NCBI GenBank assembly: GCA_039881145.1
Contig: JAYKKI010000008.1
Span: 28,626,501-28,690,500, forward strand
DNA from: Druceiella hillmani
Taxonomy: Eukaryota; Arthropoda; Insecta; Lepidoptera; Hepialidae
Length of the DNA stretch: 64,000 bases
Direction of reading: 5' to 3'
Each line of letters opens with the position of its first letter. Position 1 is the first letter of the stretch. A program made the translations under genes and the position numbers. This document shows positions 33,871-46,990 of this stretch, in pieces. Below the pieces are notes generated by a model, which was not told the origin of the DNA, searched no databases, and saw only the letters and a program-made list of their open reading frames with translations.

Positions 33871-34467
33871 CTGTGTTATTTGGGACAAATTAATGCGCCC
33901 TATATAATAATTATCAGGCAGAGATCAAAATTCCTTCTTTGATTCGTTGGAACCAATGCGTGACCGTGTCATGGGAGAGTGTAACTTCACTTGTCTGTGT
34001 TATTTGGGACAAAGTAATGCGCCCTATATAATAATTATCAGGCAGAGATCAAAATTCCTTCTTTGATTCCTTGGAACCAATGCGTGACCGTGTCATAGGA
34101 GAGTGTAATTTCACTTGTCTGTGTTATTTGGGACAAAGTAATGCGCCCTATATAATAATTATCAGGCAGAGATCAAAATTCCTTCTTTGATTCCTTGGAA
34201 CCAATGCGTGACCGTGTCATAGGAGAGTGTAATTTCACTTGTCTGTGTTATTTGGGACAAAGTAATGCGCCCTATATAATAATTATCAGGCAGAGATCAA
34301 AATTCCTTCTTTGATTCGTTGGAACCAATGCGTGACCGTGTCATGGGAGAGTGTAACTTCACTTGTCTGTGTTATTTGGGACAAAGTAATGCGCCCTATA
34401 TAATAATTATCAGGCAGAGATCAAAATTCCTTCTTTGATTCCTTGGAACCAATGCGTGACCGTGTCT
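33871..34467. repeat. 124-bp tandem repeat, about 4.8 copies, nearly identical
   Basis: Units begin at 33873, 33997, 34121, 34245 and 34369, an exact 124-bp period. Each carries GTGTTATTTGGGACAAA, ATGCGCCCTATATAATAATT, GATCAAAATTCCTTCTTTGA and AACCAATGCGTGACCGTGTC. Variants such as TCATGGGAG/TCATAGGAG and GATTCGTTGG/GATTCCTTGG are shared between non-adjacent copies. The few differences indicate recent expansion or homogenisation. Confidence 0.98.
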
Positions 34468-37400
34468 GTATATATTACGTGTTACTTTATTCTATTTTTA
34501 TCCTTCACGGGAAATTTCTGCACTTGTTTGTTCCCTACTCGTGTCTCATGTGGTAATTGAATAGAAGATCGAAAGTCGCGCTCATTGTATGAAAGTCTTG
34601 CAAAAAAGTAGTGAGTTTATTAATGGCCAACCAAATAAAATAAAATGGCAGCGTGCGTGAATAAATTACCACTTTTTCACCACCGCTCTTTGTAAAAGCT
34701 TAAATATGACTGATAAATAACATGTCCGGTTTATCAGGTGGGAAATGTTTCACTTGAAACTTCATATTGTGTACATCAACCGCCTAACGCCTTTTATAAG
34801 CGAGTCGCGAGAAAATGCAGTTATGAAAGAATCTTTTGCTAGATAAATATATGAAATAACTCAGCCGTGTTCTCCCCTAACGAGGGTGTTGAGTAAAACG
34901 AAGTTACGTGCCGAGCGTCCAATGTTGTTTCAGATCTATCTTGATGCGAGGGTTGACAGCTTTTCAGCGAAAGGTAAATAAGTTTTAGGTGGTATAAATG
35001 CTTGTAAAGTTTAATTTCAAATAGAACATTTGTTCACGCATTTTGCTAGCAGTGGGATGAAGTATTTAAAGATGAATTTATAGAGAAGTATTATAACTAT
35101 ATATTTGTCCCAAATAATTACATTAGGAAGCGTAAATGAGATAAATTTACTCATTGCTTGTGTCACAAACTAATTTTGGTGGAAACTCTTTGATATGATA
35201 TAATTTAATTGTAATAAAACAAATAAATTACGTCACGAGATTTTTCAATGAAGCAGAGAAAATAGATCTTTGTATTGTCGTTTCTTCGGGCAATGTCTCA
35301 TTCAAATTTGTTTTACTAAATTTTTCCGCACGCGACTTTGGAAGCTACTTTTCGCTCGTCTTTTTGGTTAGACGCCCTCTAAATAATTTCCCTAACTGTA
35401 CCACTGAAACTTAGTTAATTTTTCGAATTTTAAATTTTGTTTATTTTTCCATCGACAAAATTAAAAAAATTTCCACCCCTTGATAGTTGAGAGTTTTTAA
35501 ATGAAATAAAGGTGGGAAGAAGTTGTACGTAGATTCTATGGCAAGCTATTTACGTGAATTGTTTGTTGTTTTACTAAATACGAAGAAAGGATCTGATCTC
35601 GCGGTAGCACGCAGGCAAGTTCTCGATAGTTCTCGATACCGTGTTATTATTTACATGGCATATTTTGTACGAGGTTAAGTCAAGACATACCTGGCGTTTT
35701 TAACTTTTCAAAATGCTTTTACGCAAGGAAATGGTAAACACCACACTGCAATAAAATTTCATAAATATAAATTTTGTAGTTACTTTTGTAGTACTCACTA
35801 CCTCCGTCTTCTTCAAAACCTCTGGCCTGCTATCAGTCGACTTAGAAACTTGAAGTTGGCACGAATTTTGCATACACATGAAAGATAAAAATAAGTTGCC
35901 AACGGTGAGTTTGATTCTTTGACAAAGCTGGTAATGAAGTTAAGTATAGAACATTTAATATGAAATTTTCTTCATTAAATTTGAATTATTTTCATTTGAG
36001 TACTTCATTTGGGTATAAGCGTAAAGTATCAGATATACTAGATTACGATAATTTATACTTTGTACGTGGCATAATTATGAGTATAACTAATATGTAAATG
36101 CTGGTCTTTCTTGTGCCGTATATCCGCAAGAGTTTCAACATTGCTCGAAAATAAACACACTTTGTTTCACTGGTAATTGGAATCATATTACTAGCAGATA
36201 TGTTGCTGAAAAATACATTCATATTATGAGTTATCGCTACTATTATTCAACAAATGGCGTTATTTGCATTTGTATTAATGTTTTATTTTCATAAAATTGT
36301 GTGAAGTATAGATATGTCACCTTGCATCATTTTCACATTTTGATATCTAGTGCATATGTTATAAACAATTGCAATGACTTTGGGTCATATTCTTATAAGG
36401 ATTATTTGATATTGCTTAGCTTTTTGTATTTTTGAAGACGTTTACATACACTAGAATTTACCACGTTTTGACATTAATTAGGTGAAATTCATAGGTTTTT
36501 CATAGACACTATTTACAATATTTCTTTTATTTGTTCATAGTAAGTTTTCCTTTATTCCAAATCTAACATACAATATCTAGATAGCAAATATGTACATATA
36601 CAATATAATACAATATCTAGATAGCAAATATTTCATGATACTGTTGACTTTTTTTTAAATACTTTAACCGAAACGAATCCAATTTATAGAAAAATATATT
36701 CTCGAATCGCCACATATGTATAAAAGCTTAAAAATTATTTTAATTACTTACTCAATATGTCTTTTTTTTCAGAATATAATTTATTATTTTCAATACTAAT
36801 ACTATTTTAAATATGAATAATAGATAATAATATATAATTCTACGTCATTGATATCTAATGAAAATAAACACCGTTTCTTCTCTGTTTTTGTTTCCACATT
36901 ATCTTAAACAAATTTATGTTAGAATATTAAAGACATAATTGGCTAAATGTCCATAATACATGCGTTAATGCGTCCTAATAGTATTATGAGGAATGAAAGA
37001 CGAATGAGGAGTGTCGAAACCCGTAAAGATGGAAAGACGTATAATCGGTACTAATCCCTTGCGCGAGGCAATAACTAAAGCCAGCCACGTCACAGCTGAT
37101 AAAAACATGAATCTTGTAAAAGTTCGTTCGTTTAGGTTGAATTACCGACTCGTTGATTATGCATGAGAAGGTGAGTTCCACCGTTATTAATATGCAAGCG
37201 TTCGACCGGTGGTAGACCGCTATTGATAATGGTTTGTAGGAGCATATGCTTGGGTTTAGGCCACGTATATATTTTTACTTATTGTTACATGTAGCTGTTT
37301 TTCCATCGAAAACGTTTGATTAATTTAAACCGAATGCCCACCGGGTGTTTATGTAAAGTTGCTGATACGTCAGCCAGAGTTAAGTATGGAAATATGAGAA

Positions 37401-39073
37401 TCGGAATTTATTGATATTTTCTTCGTATCCTCATATTCGAACATAATATCTTCTTATATATTACTCATATTCGAACATAATATCTTCTTATATATTATAT
37501 AATATTTTTAAAATCTAATTTAATTTTCCACTGAAGTAAAAAAACAACAATAGTGTTAGGAAACTTACCTTCTCTGATGTAAATTTCTTCACTTGAGTGT
37601 CTTCTTTACATTTTTAACATCACATATCTTTTCTATATGATCGGGATAGCTTTATACGCATCACATCATAACCGCGCTATTTTTAAACTCCTAATTTTGT
37701 CTTATATAAATTGTTTTCCTGTTACTTATAGTTTATTCAAATATATTTAAAAATATCTCATTTATATGACATTTATCTTGCTTTCTTTATTCTTTTTCGT
37801 CACTTTTAACCATGAATGGTTTTTGTATATAATCGTCGTCGTTAAAGTAATATACATGTATATTTGCAATACGAGTGCTAAATAATTAATGGATTTATCT
37901 TCAAGAGCCCAGTGAGTGAAGTAGTGGTTAAATTACAGTAATCGTTGAATTTTTCAAATAAACTTTCAAGGAAACAAAAATTGGTAAATTGGTTATATCT
38001 GTAGAGACCAGTGAATTATGGGAAACGCAGACGAGCGTCAATAACCTGACAATAAACGGAGAAAAAATAATCTACACCATTTAATACCTTAATACATAGG
38101 TTCCATAAAAATGCAAAAAAAATTGTTTACAAAAAAATTGGAGAATCTAACCGACGCTCGCCGACCCTAACGTTACGAGTCAAAGCGCTCTAACGGAGGT
38201 TGGGATAGAACATACATTGAATACGTGATAACGGAGATGGCAGACATTTCGTCGGCGATGCGCCCGTCTTGACTTGTGCGGTGAGTCGGTGGAAAGTCGG
38301 CCACTAAGTTTGTCTTACAAAAGTCGGTAGTGGTCGGCTGCCAAGTCACCACCTATTAAACTAGTTTTTCCGTGTTGCGCGTTAGAATCAGTTCCTTTAT
38401 TTGTTTGTTTAATATTTAAAATGATATGTTTAATATTTAAAATTGTTGATTTACTTAATTTTATTTGTATCGCTTACATATTGGTTCCTTCCTGATGGAC
38501 ATGAGTTTTTATTTTTATTATGCAAGGCTTCGGAATCACTGATGGCAAATATTGGTTTAACTGTCCCCAATAGAAAGTAAGATTCAAGTATTTTTTATTA
38601 ACAGAAGTTAAACAAGAGTACATTTACCATTTTTTCTGTAGTTCTTTTCTGTCGATAATTTGAAAAATAATTGCAATCTGTGTAAGGTGATCTGTGTAAG
38701 GTCTGATTATATTGTTGGAGAGAGGTATAGAAAAAATTCAGGGATATGTTGGATAAGGATTGTTTGCTCGACGAATCTTTGTGAAGTAAATTTTGTTTCA
38801 GGTAATATCGAATGTTATTTTTAGTGTTGTATATTTCGATTCATGATTTTAAGAAGTGTTCGGCAATACAGTACGTGGTATATATATTTCAGTTTAGGTG
38901 TCATTGATCTACGAAATTAGCATTTCAATATTTAAGAAATTTCCTGGTTTTTCGTTATAAAATATCCAATCATTTTTACCACGTCTGGTTTTGTGTCACC
39001 AGTTCATCTCTGGTAGTCATTAAACATATTTTCATTTTCTCCCCAAAGCATGACTTTCTCTCACACTATGAGA
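34468..39073. other. Noncoding stretch with small duplications
   Basis: Two short tandem duplications are visible: ACAATATCTAGATAGCAAAT at about 36570 and 36611, and CTCATATTCGAACATAATAT at 37430 and 37464. Less AT-rich unique blocks lie at about 34540-34990 and 38140-38370. Isolated donor-like sites (38281, 37171) lack a usable frame. The open frame 36984-37181 (minus) has no recognisable product. Confidence 0.45.
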
Positions 39074-39770
39074 GCATCTCTGTTAGATAATTCGAATTTA
39101 AAATGAGATAGATTTCATTAATACTTTATATTTTTTTTAAATTTAACCAAGCTTCTCTGTCAGATAATTCGAATTTAAAATGAGATAGATTTCAGTAAGA
39201 CTTTATATTTTTTTAAAATTTAACCAAGCTTCTCTGTTAGATAATTCGAATTTAAAATGAGATAGATTTCAGTAAGACTTTATATTTTTTTTAAATTTAA
39301 CCAAGCTTCTCTGTCAGATAATTCGAATTTAAAATGAGATAGATTTCAGTAAGACTTTATATTTTTTTTAAATTTAACCAAGCTTCTCTGTCAGATAATT
39401 CGAATTTAAAATGAGATAGATTTCAGTAAGACTTTATATTTTTTTAAATTTAACCAAGCTTCTCTGTCAGATAATTCGAATTTAAAATGAGATTGATTTC
39501 AGTAAGACTTTATATTTTTTTAAAATTTAACCAAGTTTCTCTGTCAGATAATTCGAATTTAAAATGAGATAGATTTCAATAAGAATTTATATATTTTTTA
39601 AATTTAACCAAGCTTCTCTGTCAGATAATTCAAATTTAAGCTGAGATAGACTTCAGTAAGGTTTTATATTTCTTTTTAAATTTAACCAAGCTTTTCTGTC
39701 AGATATTTCGAATTTAAAATGAGATAAATTTCAGTAAGGCTTTATTTTTTCTTTAAATTTAATCAAGCTC
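39074..39770. repeat. 77-bp tandem repeat, 9 copies
   Basis: Copies start at 39074, 39151, 39228, 39305, 39382, 39458, 39535, 39612 and 39690. Each reads TCTCTG(T/C)CAGATAATTCGAA, then AAAATGAGATAGATTTCA and a poly-T tract before AATTTAACCAAGCTT. Length changes of 1 bp fall in the poly-T. Divergence rises toward the right end. Confidence 0.97.
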
Positions 39771-40141
39771 ATCCAGGGCGATCTCTTAGATCTAACGGTT
39801 GGCTATATTCTTGAAGTATACAAATTTACCCATTTTTGTGAATATATGGAGTATTTTTTTTACCTTTGCTTGTTCTAAATGAAAATTACGAAATAAGAGC
39901 TTTCCAAGTATTTCTTTGAGAAATTTCCATGTTTCGTATTTCATGTACTCGCCTAAATTCAGCATTAAATGAATAGAAAGTCCGATCGCTTGGTCGTCGC
40001 TGCAAAAAACTTCGAGTTTATTATTTATCAACCATTTATATAGATAACCTAATCGTCAAACGACCATCTTTGATATTTGCGACTGGCTTCCATATCCGGT
40101 AAGCAAAAACAGTAAGCGAATACAGTTCACCTATCCCACTT
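39771..40141. other. Noncoding stretch
   Basis: The minus-strand open frame 39792-40031 is AT-driven with no recognisable domain. Nothing else was seen. Confidence 0.4.
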
Positions 40142-40333
40142 TCATCGTACAATAAGGCAAATCAAAGTACTCGTGATAGAGGAGACCGACCCACTTGCTG
40201 TCGCCACATAGCGACCGACGCGGCCTCGCTTAAGCGAAGGTCGACATTCCGCACTCTGTATGGCTTCAGAGCTTAAGGTATGCGGCCTCGCGGATACAGT
40301 TTCCTCGTAGATCACGGCGCAGTGGCTCCCCAT
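40142..40333 (-). CDS. Candidate exon or short ORF in a GC-rich island, product unknown
   Basis: An ATG at 40333 opens a 63-codon frame on the minus strand beginning MGSHCAVIYEETVSARPH. The block at about 40170-40335 is much GC-richer and more CpG-rich than anything within several kb. Two possible donors, GTGGGT (after GCAA) and GTACTT (after ACGA), would each end in phase 1 with an A. Either would complete a Ser codon at the phase-1 acceptor of the SLC4-like exon 18.5 kb downstream on the same strand. That makes it a possible 5' exon of that gene, but the sequence has no recognised domain and no clear acceptor, so it could equally be a promoter-proximal untranslated exon or a regulatory island. 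Confidence 0.25.
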   Translation of the reverse strand: MGSHCAVIYEETVSARPHTLSSEAIQSAECRPSLKRGRVGRYVATASGSVSSITSTLICLIVR

Positions 40334-41366
40334 TTGCTTTGATTCGTAAAACAATAGAAATTTTCATTGTTCGATTCAATTGTACTTGAAAATTTAGTAA
40401 AAACAAAAAGAGAAACAATTAAGTGGTCAAAAATATAAATACTATTGTTTTCTCGGAAAACATAGCCATTATGTATTCTCATAATTACATTTTCGTGGAA
40501 ATTTTCGATTTGAGAGTTTCATTTGTCATTTTTTGTTTCATATTTCTTATTTGCTTTGTTAAAGCATTACTTTTTTGCGAATAATCTGAAACATATATTT
40601 CCCAATATACAATTTGTTGATCACAAGGAAGCTGCGATTATGTTTAAAAGAATTTAATCCTCATATTAATTTTATTAAAACTATTATTGTATTGATCATA
40701 TCTATATATACTCTTTAATAAAATTCACTGGAAATTTAAGATAGGTATGTGAAACAACAAAATTTTCAAATATGGGCTAAAACACTTCTCTTTATTTAGC
40801 GGAATGCTACTGTTACGATGCGATCTTTAATTTGACTTATAAGCTCCGTAACAAAACATCGTTAAATTTAAATTTGTAAAATGCATATACTTTTTGCCAG
40901 TTTTAGGCAAGCATTTTTAATATTACTAAAAGTTCAATAACAAATTGTTAAATATTACTAAGAATACTAAATCCTACTTGCAAAGAGGCTATGCTTATTA
41001 GAATGGAAGCGAAGGTATGATGGAAGCGAGGTGGTAATTTATTTTTGAATCTAAATTTATTGTAAAAGCCTAGTAATACTACAAACCTTTAGCATATAAT
41101 TATACTTTGTACATAACATTTTAACATTAATTTGTTTACTTAGTTCCTAAATTTTGTAGGTTCTCAGGTTATAATTTTGTATATAATTAATTGACATAGT
41201 GTCATAATCATATATATAAAATTGATTTCTAAACTTTTATATATAAAAATAGTAAATTACCTTCTCTTATTTTTCTTTGCAATATTAATCAACGTATTTA
41301 TTAATCTGCCAAGTTCTTTGGATATTGTATTTTTGATTTCAGTAATAAATATTTTAATTCACCCTT
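40334..41366. other. AT-rich noncoding stretch
   Basis: No exon or repeat was recognised. Confidence 0.4.
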
Positions 41367-41887
41367 GAGTTTAATTTTGACTTAGCCTGCTCCACGTTCA
41401 GATAAAAATAGTGAGACAATATAAAATTTGTATTGTAAACGTTTGCCAGATATTTAAAAGGTTCATTTTTAAATATGGTTACTTGTATTTATCGTAACAA
41501 ATTCAATCGGAGTGATTTAATTTAAATATGTCTTTTACACTTCACAGACCTATACTTTGTAAATAATTTTACAATTCACACCGAGAAATAGAATATTTCG
41601 CGTGAGCTCATTTTAAGAACGACAGTAGATTTTTCTGTTTGTGAAGTGATACAAAATGATAAAGAGTGAATTTCGATATTTCGTGTGCGTTCGATTTAAG
41701 AATGCCGTAGATTTTTCTATATATTTTGTGACGTGATACAAACTGATAAATATAATATTTTGCATGCGTCTGATTCAAGGACGCCAGTAGATTTTTCTGT
41801 TTTTGAATTGGTTCAAACTGAACTGAGTTTAATTTTGACTTAGCCTGCTCCACGTTCAGATAAAAATAGTGAGACAATATAAAATTT
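41367..41887. repeat. 63-bp direct repeats flanking a diverged 85-bp tandem array
   Basis: An identical 63-bp segment (starting GAGTTTAATTTTGACTTAGC) occurs at 41367-41429 and 41825-41887. Between them, about 41588-41815 holds three diverged units sharing AGTAGATTTTTCTGTTT, GTGATACAAA.TGATAAA and a CGTG(T/A)GCGT-like segment. The minus-strand open frame 41608-41877 follows from this repeat. The exact flanking repeats look like a recent duplication or a small LTR-like structure; no coding domain supports the latter. Confidence 0.75.
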
Positions 41888-41930
41888 TAACTTTTTTTAA
41901 CGCTTTTGTCATATGTAAGGCAGTAGCCAG

Positions 41931-41988
<58 letters not shown>

Positions 41989-41994
41989 GTATAT

Positions 41995-42049
<55 letters not shown>
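41931..42049. repeat. (TA)n microsatellite
   Basis: TA run with a central TTTATATATATGTATATACA interruption. Confidence 0.97.
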
Positions 42050-42052
<3 letters not shown>

Positions 42053-43514
42053 AGCAAGACGAGCTTTAATTATGGAACGCCATGATTTTCATTTCGTATC
42101 TATTATTTCCATAATCACATCGCCGTTTTGTATTCATCCTTCTTAGTAATAATAATCACGTATTCATCATTTTCAGCAACAATAACTTTGCACTTATTCA
42201 TAGTTAACTTTTTCTTTGAGCACATTCGATGGATTCGTATTCTACATGTTGTCAATAAATATTTCATACGATGCTAATAATATTATATCATTTACACGGA
42301 TAAGACATGAGATTAGAATATATTCATTTTTATGCCACATCCATCTTCAGTCAATTTGTTTATGTAAATATATATTTGACTTGACTTGAAAAAAGTTCAC
42401 TTTTATTACTCGTGTATGCTGAAAAAGTTTTGTATTTTTTTCTTGTGCAGGAAGAACGCTGTCTCTAAATAATTAATCTAACTTTTCTTTACGTTTGTCT
42501 TCACGAATAAAATTCCTGTAAAATTTTGCCTTTCCTTGAAATTAAAAGGAACCTCAAAAATTAGGGAACCAAAAGATTCCTAATCACTAGAATAGTTTAT
42601 AAAAAGTTTATTTATGTGAGTTTTCTAATGAAAACAAAAAAATGGCGCACATACAAAACATATTAGGGCAAAGATCGAGTTACGCTTAGCACATTCATAC
42701 CGTCTAATTTCGATCTAGACACGGACAAGCTGTAATCAATTGTTGAATGTTTTAAAGCCTGGGCGAAAGCAGAAGGATCATTATGAGATGCTAGCAATTA
42801 CGGCCTTTGGGAGCTGTTATTTGAACGGAAAGCGATTTAATTGCTTCATTGCCTTTCATCGCAGAATATATAATTTGTGCGGAACCCACGCGCTAAAATT
42901 AAAATAGAAATTAGTATCAGCATCCAACATAAAATATTTAGTATAATCTGTGAATTTCATGTCTATTATTTGATATATATGATCTATCAATGAAAGTATC
43001 GGATCGCTTTAGTTCTAAGGGGTCTTCTTTTTTGATGTAAGATTTTATACATAGCTACTTTAAGATACGTTTGATATCCGATCTACTCGTGTTCAAAAAA
43101 ACAAAAAAAACTAAATTATTTCATTTTAAAATGTTTACAAATTAAATAAGTAGGAACGCCAAAATACCTAAACGATTCTAGTTAGAGCATCCAAATACCT
43201 TTTCAATATCTATCACTTAATAAATAAGTTTAAAAAATTGCCATGTTTTAACAAATATTTCGTGAAGGTAATGGATATCGGTTATAAAACAAATTTAATA
43301 ATTACAAACCGCACGTGATTTTGCTTGGGCGTTGAAATAAGTTTATCAAAACGTGAAAAGTAAGTTAGTCCTGAAACATGATAAGATATAAAAAATGAAA
43401 TATAAAAATTAAACGTTATAAAGGCGTATTTTGAATAAAGGTTTTTCACGGATTAAATTATGTATCAGTCATCGAGTCGATGTCTTAGTTAATTTGTTAT
43501 TGAAATAAAAGGTT
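42050..43514. other. AT-rich noncoding stretch
   Basis: No exon, ORF or repeat recognised. Confidence 0.4.
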
Positions 43515-44282
<768 letters not shown>

Positions 44283-44425
44283 AACTTCGTTCCAAAACTT
44301 CCAATATAAGATTTTCAGTTAGAAACTATATTCTTACTTCTAAAATACTTCTCTTTTTTAAAATACCTGTTAACTAAAATCAAAACATTACTTAATTAAT
44401 GTTAGCTACAAGAATCTTTCGACGT
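44283..44425 (+). repeat. Copy of the segment at 47491-47600
   Basis: ACTTCGTTCCAAAACTTCC, AATATAAGATTTTCAGTTAG and GCTACAAGAATCTTTCGACG match 47491-47600 in the same order and orientation. Confidence 0.65.
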
Positions 44426-44457
44426 TACATAAAGATAGTTTATCATAAAGACGTTAT

Positions 44458-44605
<148 letters not shown>

Positions 44606-44866
44606 CCTTTGTTTCAACAGCGAATTAACTAAACATCGACGACTGAGGCATAATTTATAAGATCAAAAAAGAAAACCAATGCGCAAAGACGTAAAGAATA
44701 TCATGACTCCTTCATTTAATTCTTTTAATTTTTCATTTAATTACTTTCAAACGTTGTTAACTTATTTCATTAGGTTTGTTATTTAACACATAATATATAG
44801 GGAAAGGAACTTTGTTCGAACCGAATGTCCCACGACACCTCTCGTTCTTTTTAACTTTTTATTTAA

Positions 44867-46585
44867 CCCTTAACTACCGTCATAGGGTAAAATTTTACCC
44901 TACGGGGTAATATCTTATTAATAAAATTGTTTCTACTGGGACCTATGTATTACCGCTTTACGTAATCTCAGTATTGGCCGTGTTCTCACAGCGGTTGGAC
45001 GTACGAGGCGCTGTGTGCTATACTTACAATGGTATGTATAATGTGGGGTGAAAAATTACCCCACGAAAACACTAACGTAAGTTTTTTACTTTTTTATAAT
45101 AAATGTTTTTTTTAATGATAGCCAAAATGAAGCGTTTTATGAGTAAGGCACAAAAACAAACATATTTTTAGAAGACGAAGGATCAGAGACAGAAGATATA
45201 ACTAATATTTTTGAAGATGATGCAGAATGCAGCGACGCACCTGCAGAAATGTCTGAACATGACACAGAAAGCGAAATGGAGGCTGATGAAGGAGAAAACA
45301 GGAGTGAAGAAGAGGAAGAAGAAGAAAGTGTGACAGTACCTAATCATTTTTATGGTAAGAATCGTTTTAAGTAGTTCAAAGTTCCACCAGCTGCATCTAG
45401 AACTAGATCACACAATATTGTTTCACATCTGCGGATATCAATGTCCTGCATTGGAAAAATCCAACTTAACTCTTCAATTGAACTAGTAGATAACTCTGAG
45501 TCTCCGGTCTTACATATGTAGGGACTATGCGCAAAAACAAAAGGTACATCCTTATTTAGTTTCACCTCCGACAAAACTTTGGTATCTTATAGGCCTAAAA
45601 AAATAAAGCTGTGGTGTTAGTCTAGTCAATGCACAATTCAGATGAAGTGAACTTGCAGTCTTCAAAATCATAGAGTTTTACAACTCGACTAAAGGGAGCG
45701 TAGACGCCCTATATCAAAAATGCGCAATGTATTCTGTTTTGAGAAGATCTACGACATTGGCCAACTATAATTTTTGGAGCTATGCTCAATATAGCATCAG
45801 CCCGTAGCTTTGTTATTTGGAAAGCCTCTTTCAATATCTCGAAGCGAATTCATTACGGAGCGTCAGGTCTCATCTTGAAAATAGAAAAAAAGGTTTGAAT
45901 AATTTCTCTGAAGATTTGAAACCGATATTAGTTCAAGTTCTTGGTGTAAAATCTGAAATCGAGAGTGTCAGTGATGCATCAGCTGGACCGACTCAAGCAA
46001 AAAATCAAAAAGCTCTCTTTGTCACATATGTCCGCGTAATAAAGACACGAAAACAACTAAAGTATGTTCCAAATGCGCTAAATTTATTTGCAAGAGACAT
46101 ATCTTAGATAAAATACTGTGTATAAACTATGAGGAGTCAAAAAAGTGCCTTTTAAACCATAAGATGCATTTTTAGTTGATTTCAGTATACCGATGATAAG
46201 GTTCAAAGACCTATTGTTAGAATTTTTTTGGAATTTTATTGATATTATGGTTTTGTTTTATTAAAATTTGTATCTTTATTAACTTTAAAACCCTTTTAAA
46301 GAGGCAAGTATATTTTTAAAGATGTTGTAGTTAAGTATAAAAACACTATTTTTCTTCTTTAAAGTATTGAGACTGATTAAAAGAAGTGCCATTTCTGTTA
46401 AACCTTGAATGATTTTTGTTTGTAATAAAGACTATTTCCAAAGAATATTTACTGCAATTTATGTTTACACATGTATTTCTCTCTATTAGGTAATACTTTT
46501 CCTAATATAACAAATTTAAACTTGGGGTAGAAATTTATCCCACGTAGCCACTAACGGAAGTCCAATTAACGAAGGTAGTTAAGGA
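44867..46585 (+). mobile_element. Internally deleted piggyBac-like transposon
   Basis: The left end reads CCCTTAACTACCGTC directly after TTAA (44863-44866). The right end is GAAGGTAGTTAAGGA followed by TCAA (46586-46589), a one-base decayed TTAA. Both ends contain sub-terminal GGGGTA/ACCCCAC repeats and a CACTAACG block (near 45069 and 46549). The 1.7-kb length is short for the family, usually about 2.5 kb, because the middle of the transposase is missing. A transposase remnant fills the interior. Confidence 0.9.
45127..46110 (+). pseudogene. piggyBac-family transposase remnant
   Basis: piggyBac transposases cut and paste at TTAA using a DDD catalytic core. Visible in order: an acidic N-terminal region (about 45171-45355, many Glu/Asp); YGKNRFK followed by an in-frame TAG at 45372-45374 where Trp is usual; PPAASRTRSHNIVSH; then an abrupt join near 45520 to GTMRKNKR and YRPKK-like segments with stops; YNSTKGSVDAL (near 45680-45710), which contains the region of the third catalytic Asp; and a frame shift before the FGAMLNIAS-like stretch. 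The C-terminal Cys-rich domain CHICPRNKD...CSKCAKFICKRH (about 46020-46105) is readable in a different frame from the 96-codon open stretch that overlaps it. The deleted middle should have held the first two catalytic Asp residues. Multiple stops, frame shifts and a deletion make it nonfunctional. Confidence 0.9.
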
Positions 46586-46694
46586 TCAAAACTTGGGTTA
46601 TATTTATCAAAAAGAGAATCTCAAAATGAATTCAAGCGAGCCGTAGGAGGTGGTCTTTATGTGAATCCTGTTACTTTATTAATGGTTGCAAAAG

Positions 46695-46990
46695 CTGAAA
46701 AGTTTTCGTGATCGTAGTAATAAGTGAAAGCTTCAGTAATTTTTAAGTCGAGACTAAGAGAGCTTTCTGAAACTTCTCACTATATCTAATGACGTATAAT
46801 GAATGTTGTAAATTGAATAAGTTTTACATTTATTAGTAAAGTCGTAAATCTATTACGCGCTATATGGTGCTTCTATTTTACATAAACGTTTTACAAAGAA
46901 CGTTTCAGTATTTAAATAAATAATAAACACCCATCATGAAATTTGGCAGTTTTAATCCATATGTGGCGTTTCAGGCGCTGAATTATTAAA
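46695..46990 (+). repeat. Module Z, copy 1
   Basis: An inverted counterpart of 61995-62300. Shared blocks include GAAAGCTTCAGTAA, GAGAGCTTT, AATGACGTA.AATGAATG, CATAAACGTTTTA, and CATCATGAAA.TTGGCAG. Diverged to perhaps 75-80%. Noncoding in all frames I read. Confidence 0.8.

Noticed and set aside
33871..34467. Regular repeats considered as a CRISPR-like array
   Set aside because: Units are head-to-tail with no unique spacers, and the DNA is eukaryotic.
37120..37185. Plus-strand AAG|GTGAGT donor preceded by a TTTAG acceptor-like site
   Set aside because: All three frames of the 36-nt segment between them contain stops.
38230..38290. GCG|GTGAGT donor in a GC-richer block
   Set aside because: No matching acceptor or start gives a recognisable coding frame; the ATG frame stops after 11 codons.
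40300..40335. GCGCAGTGGC resembling part of U4 snRNA
   Set aside because: Only about ten bases match; no flanking U4-like sequence or promoter elements are present.
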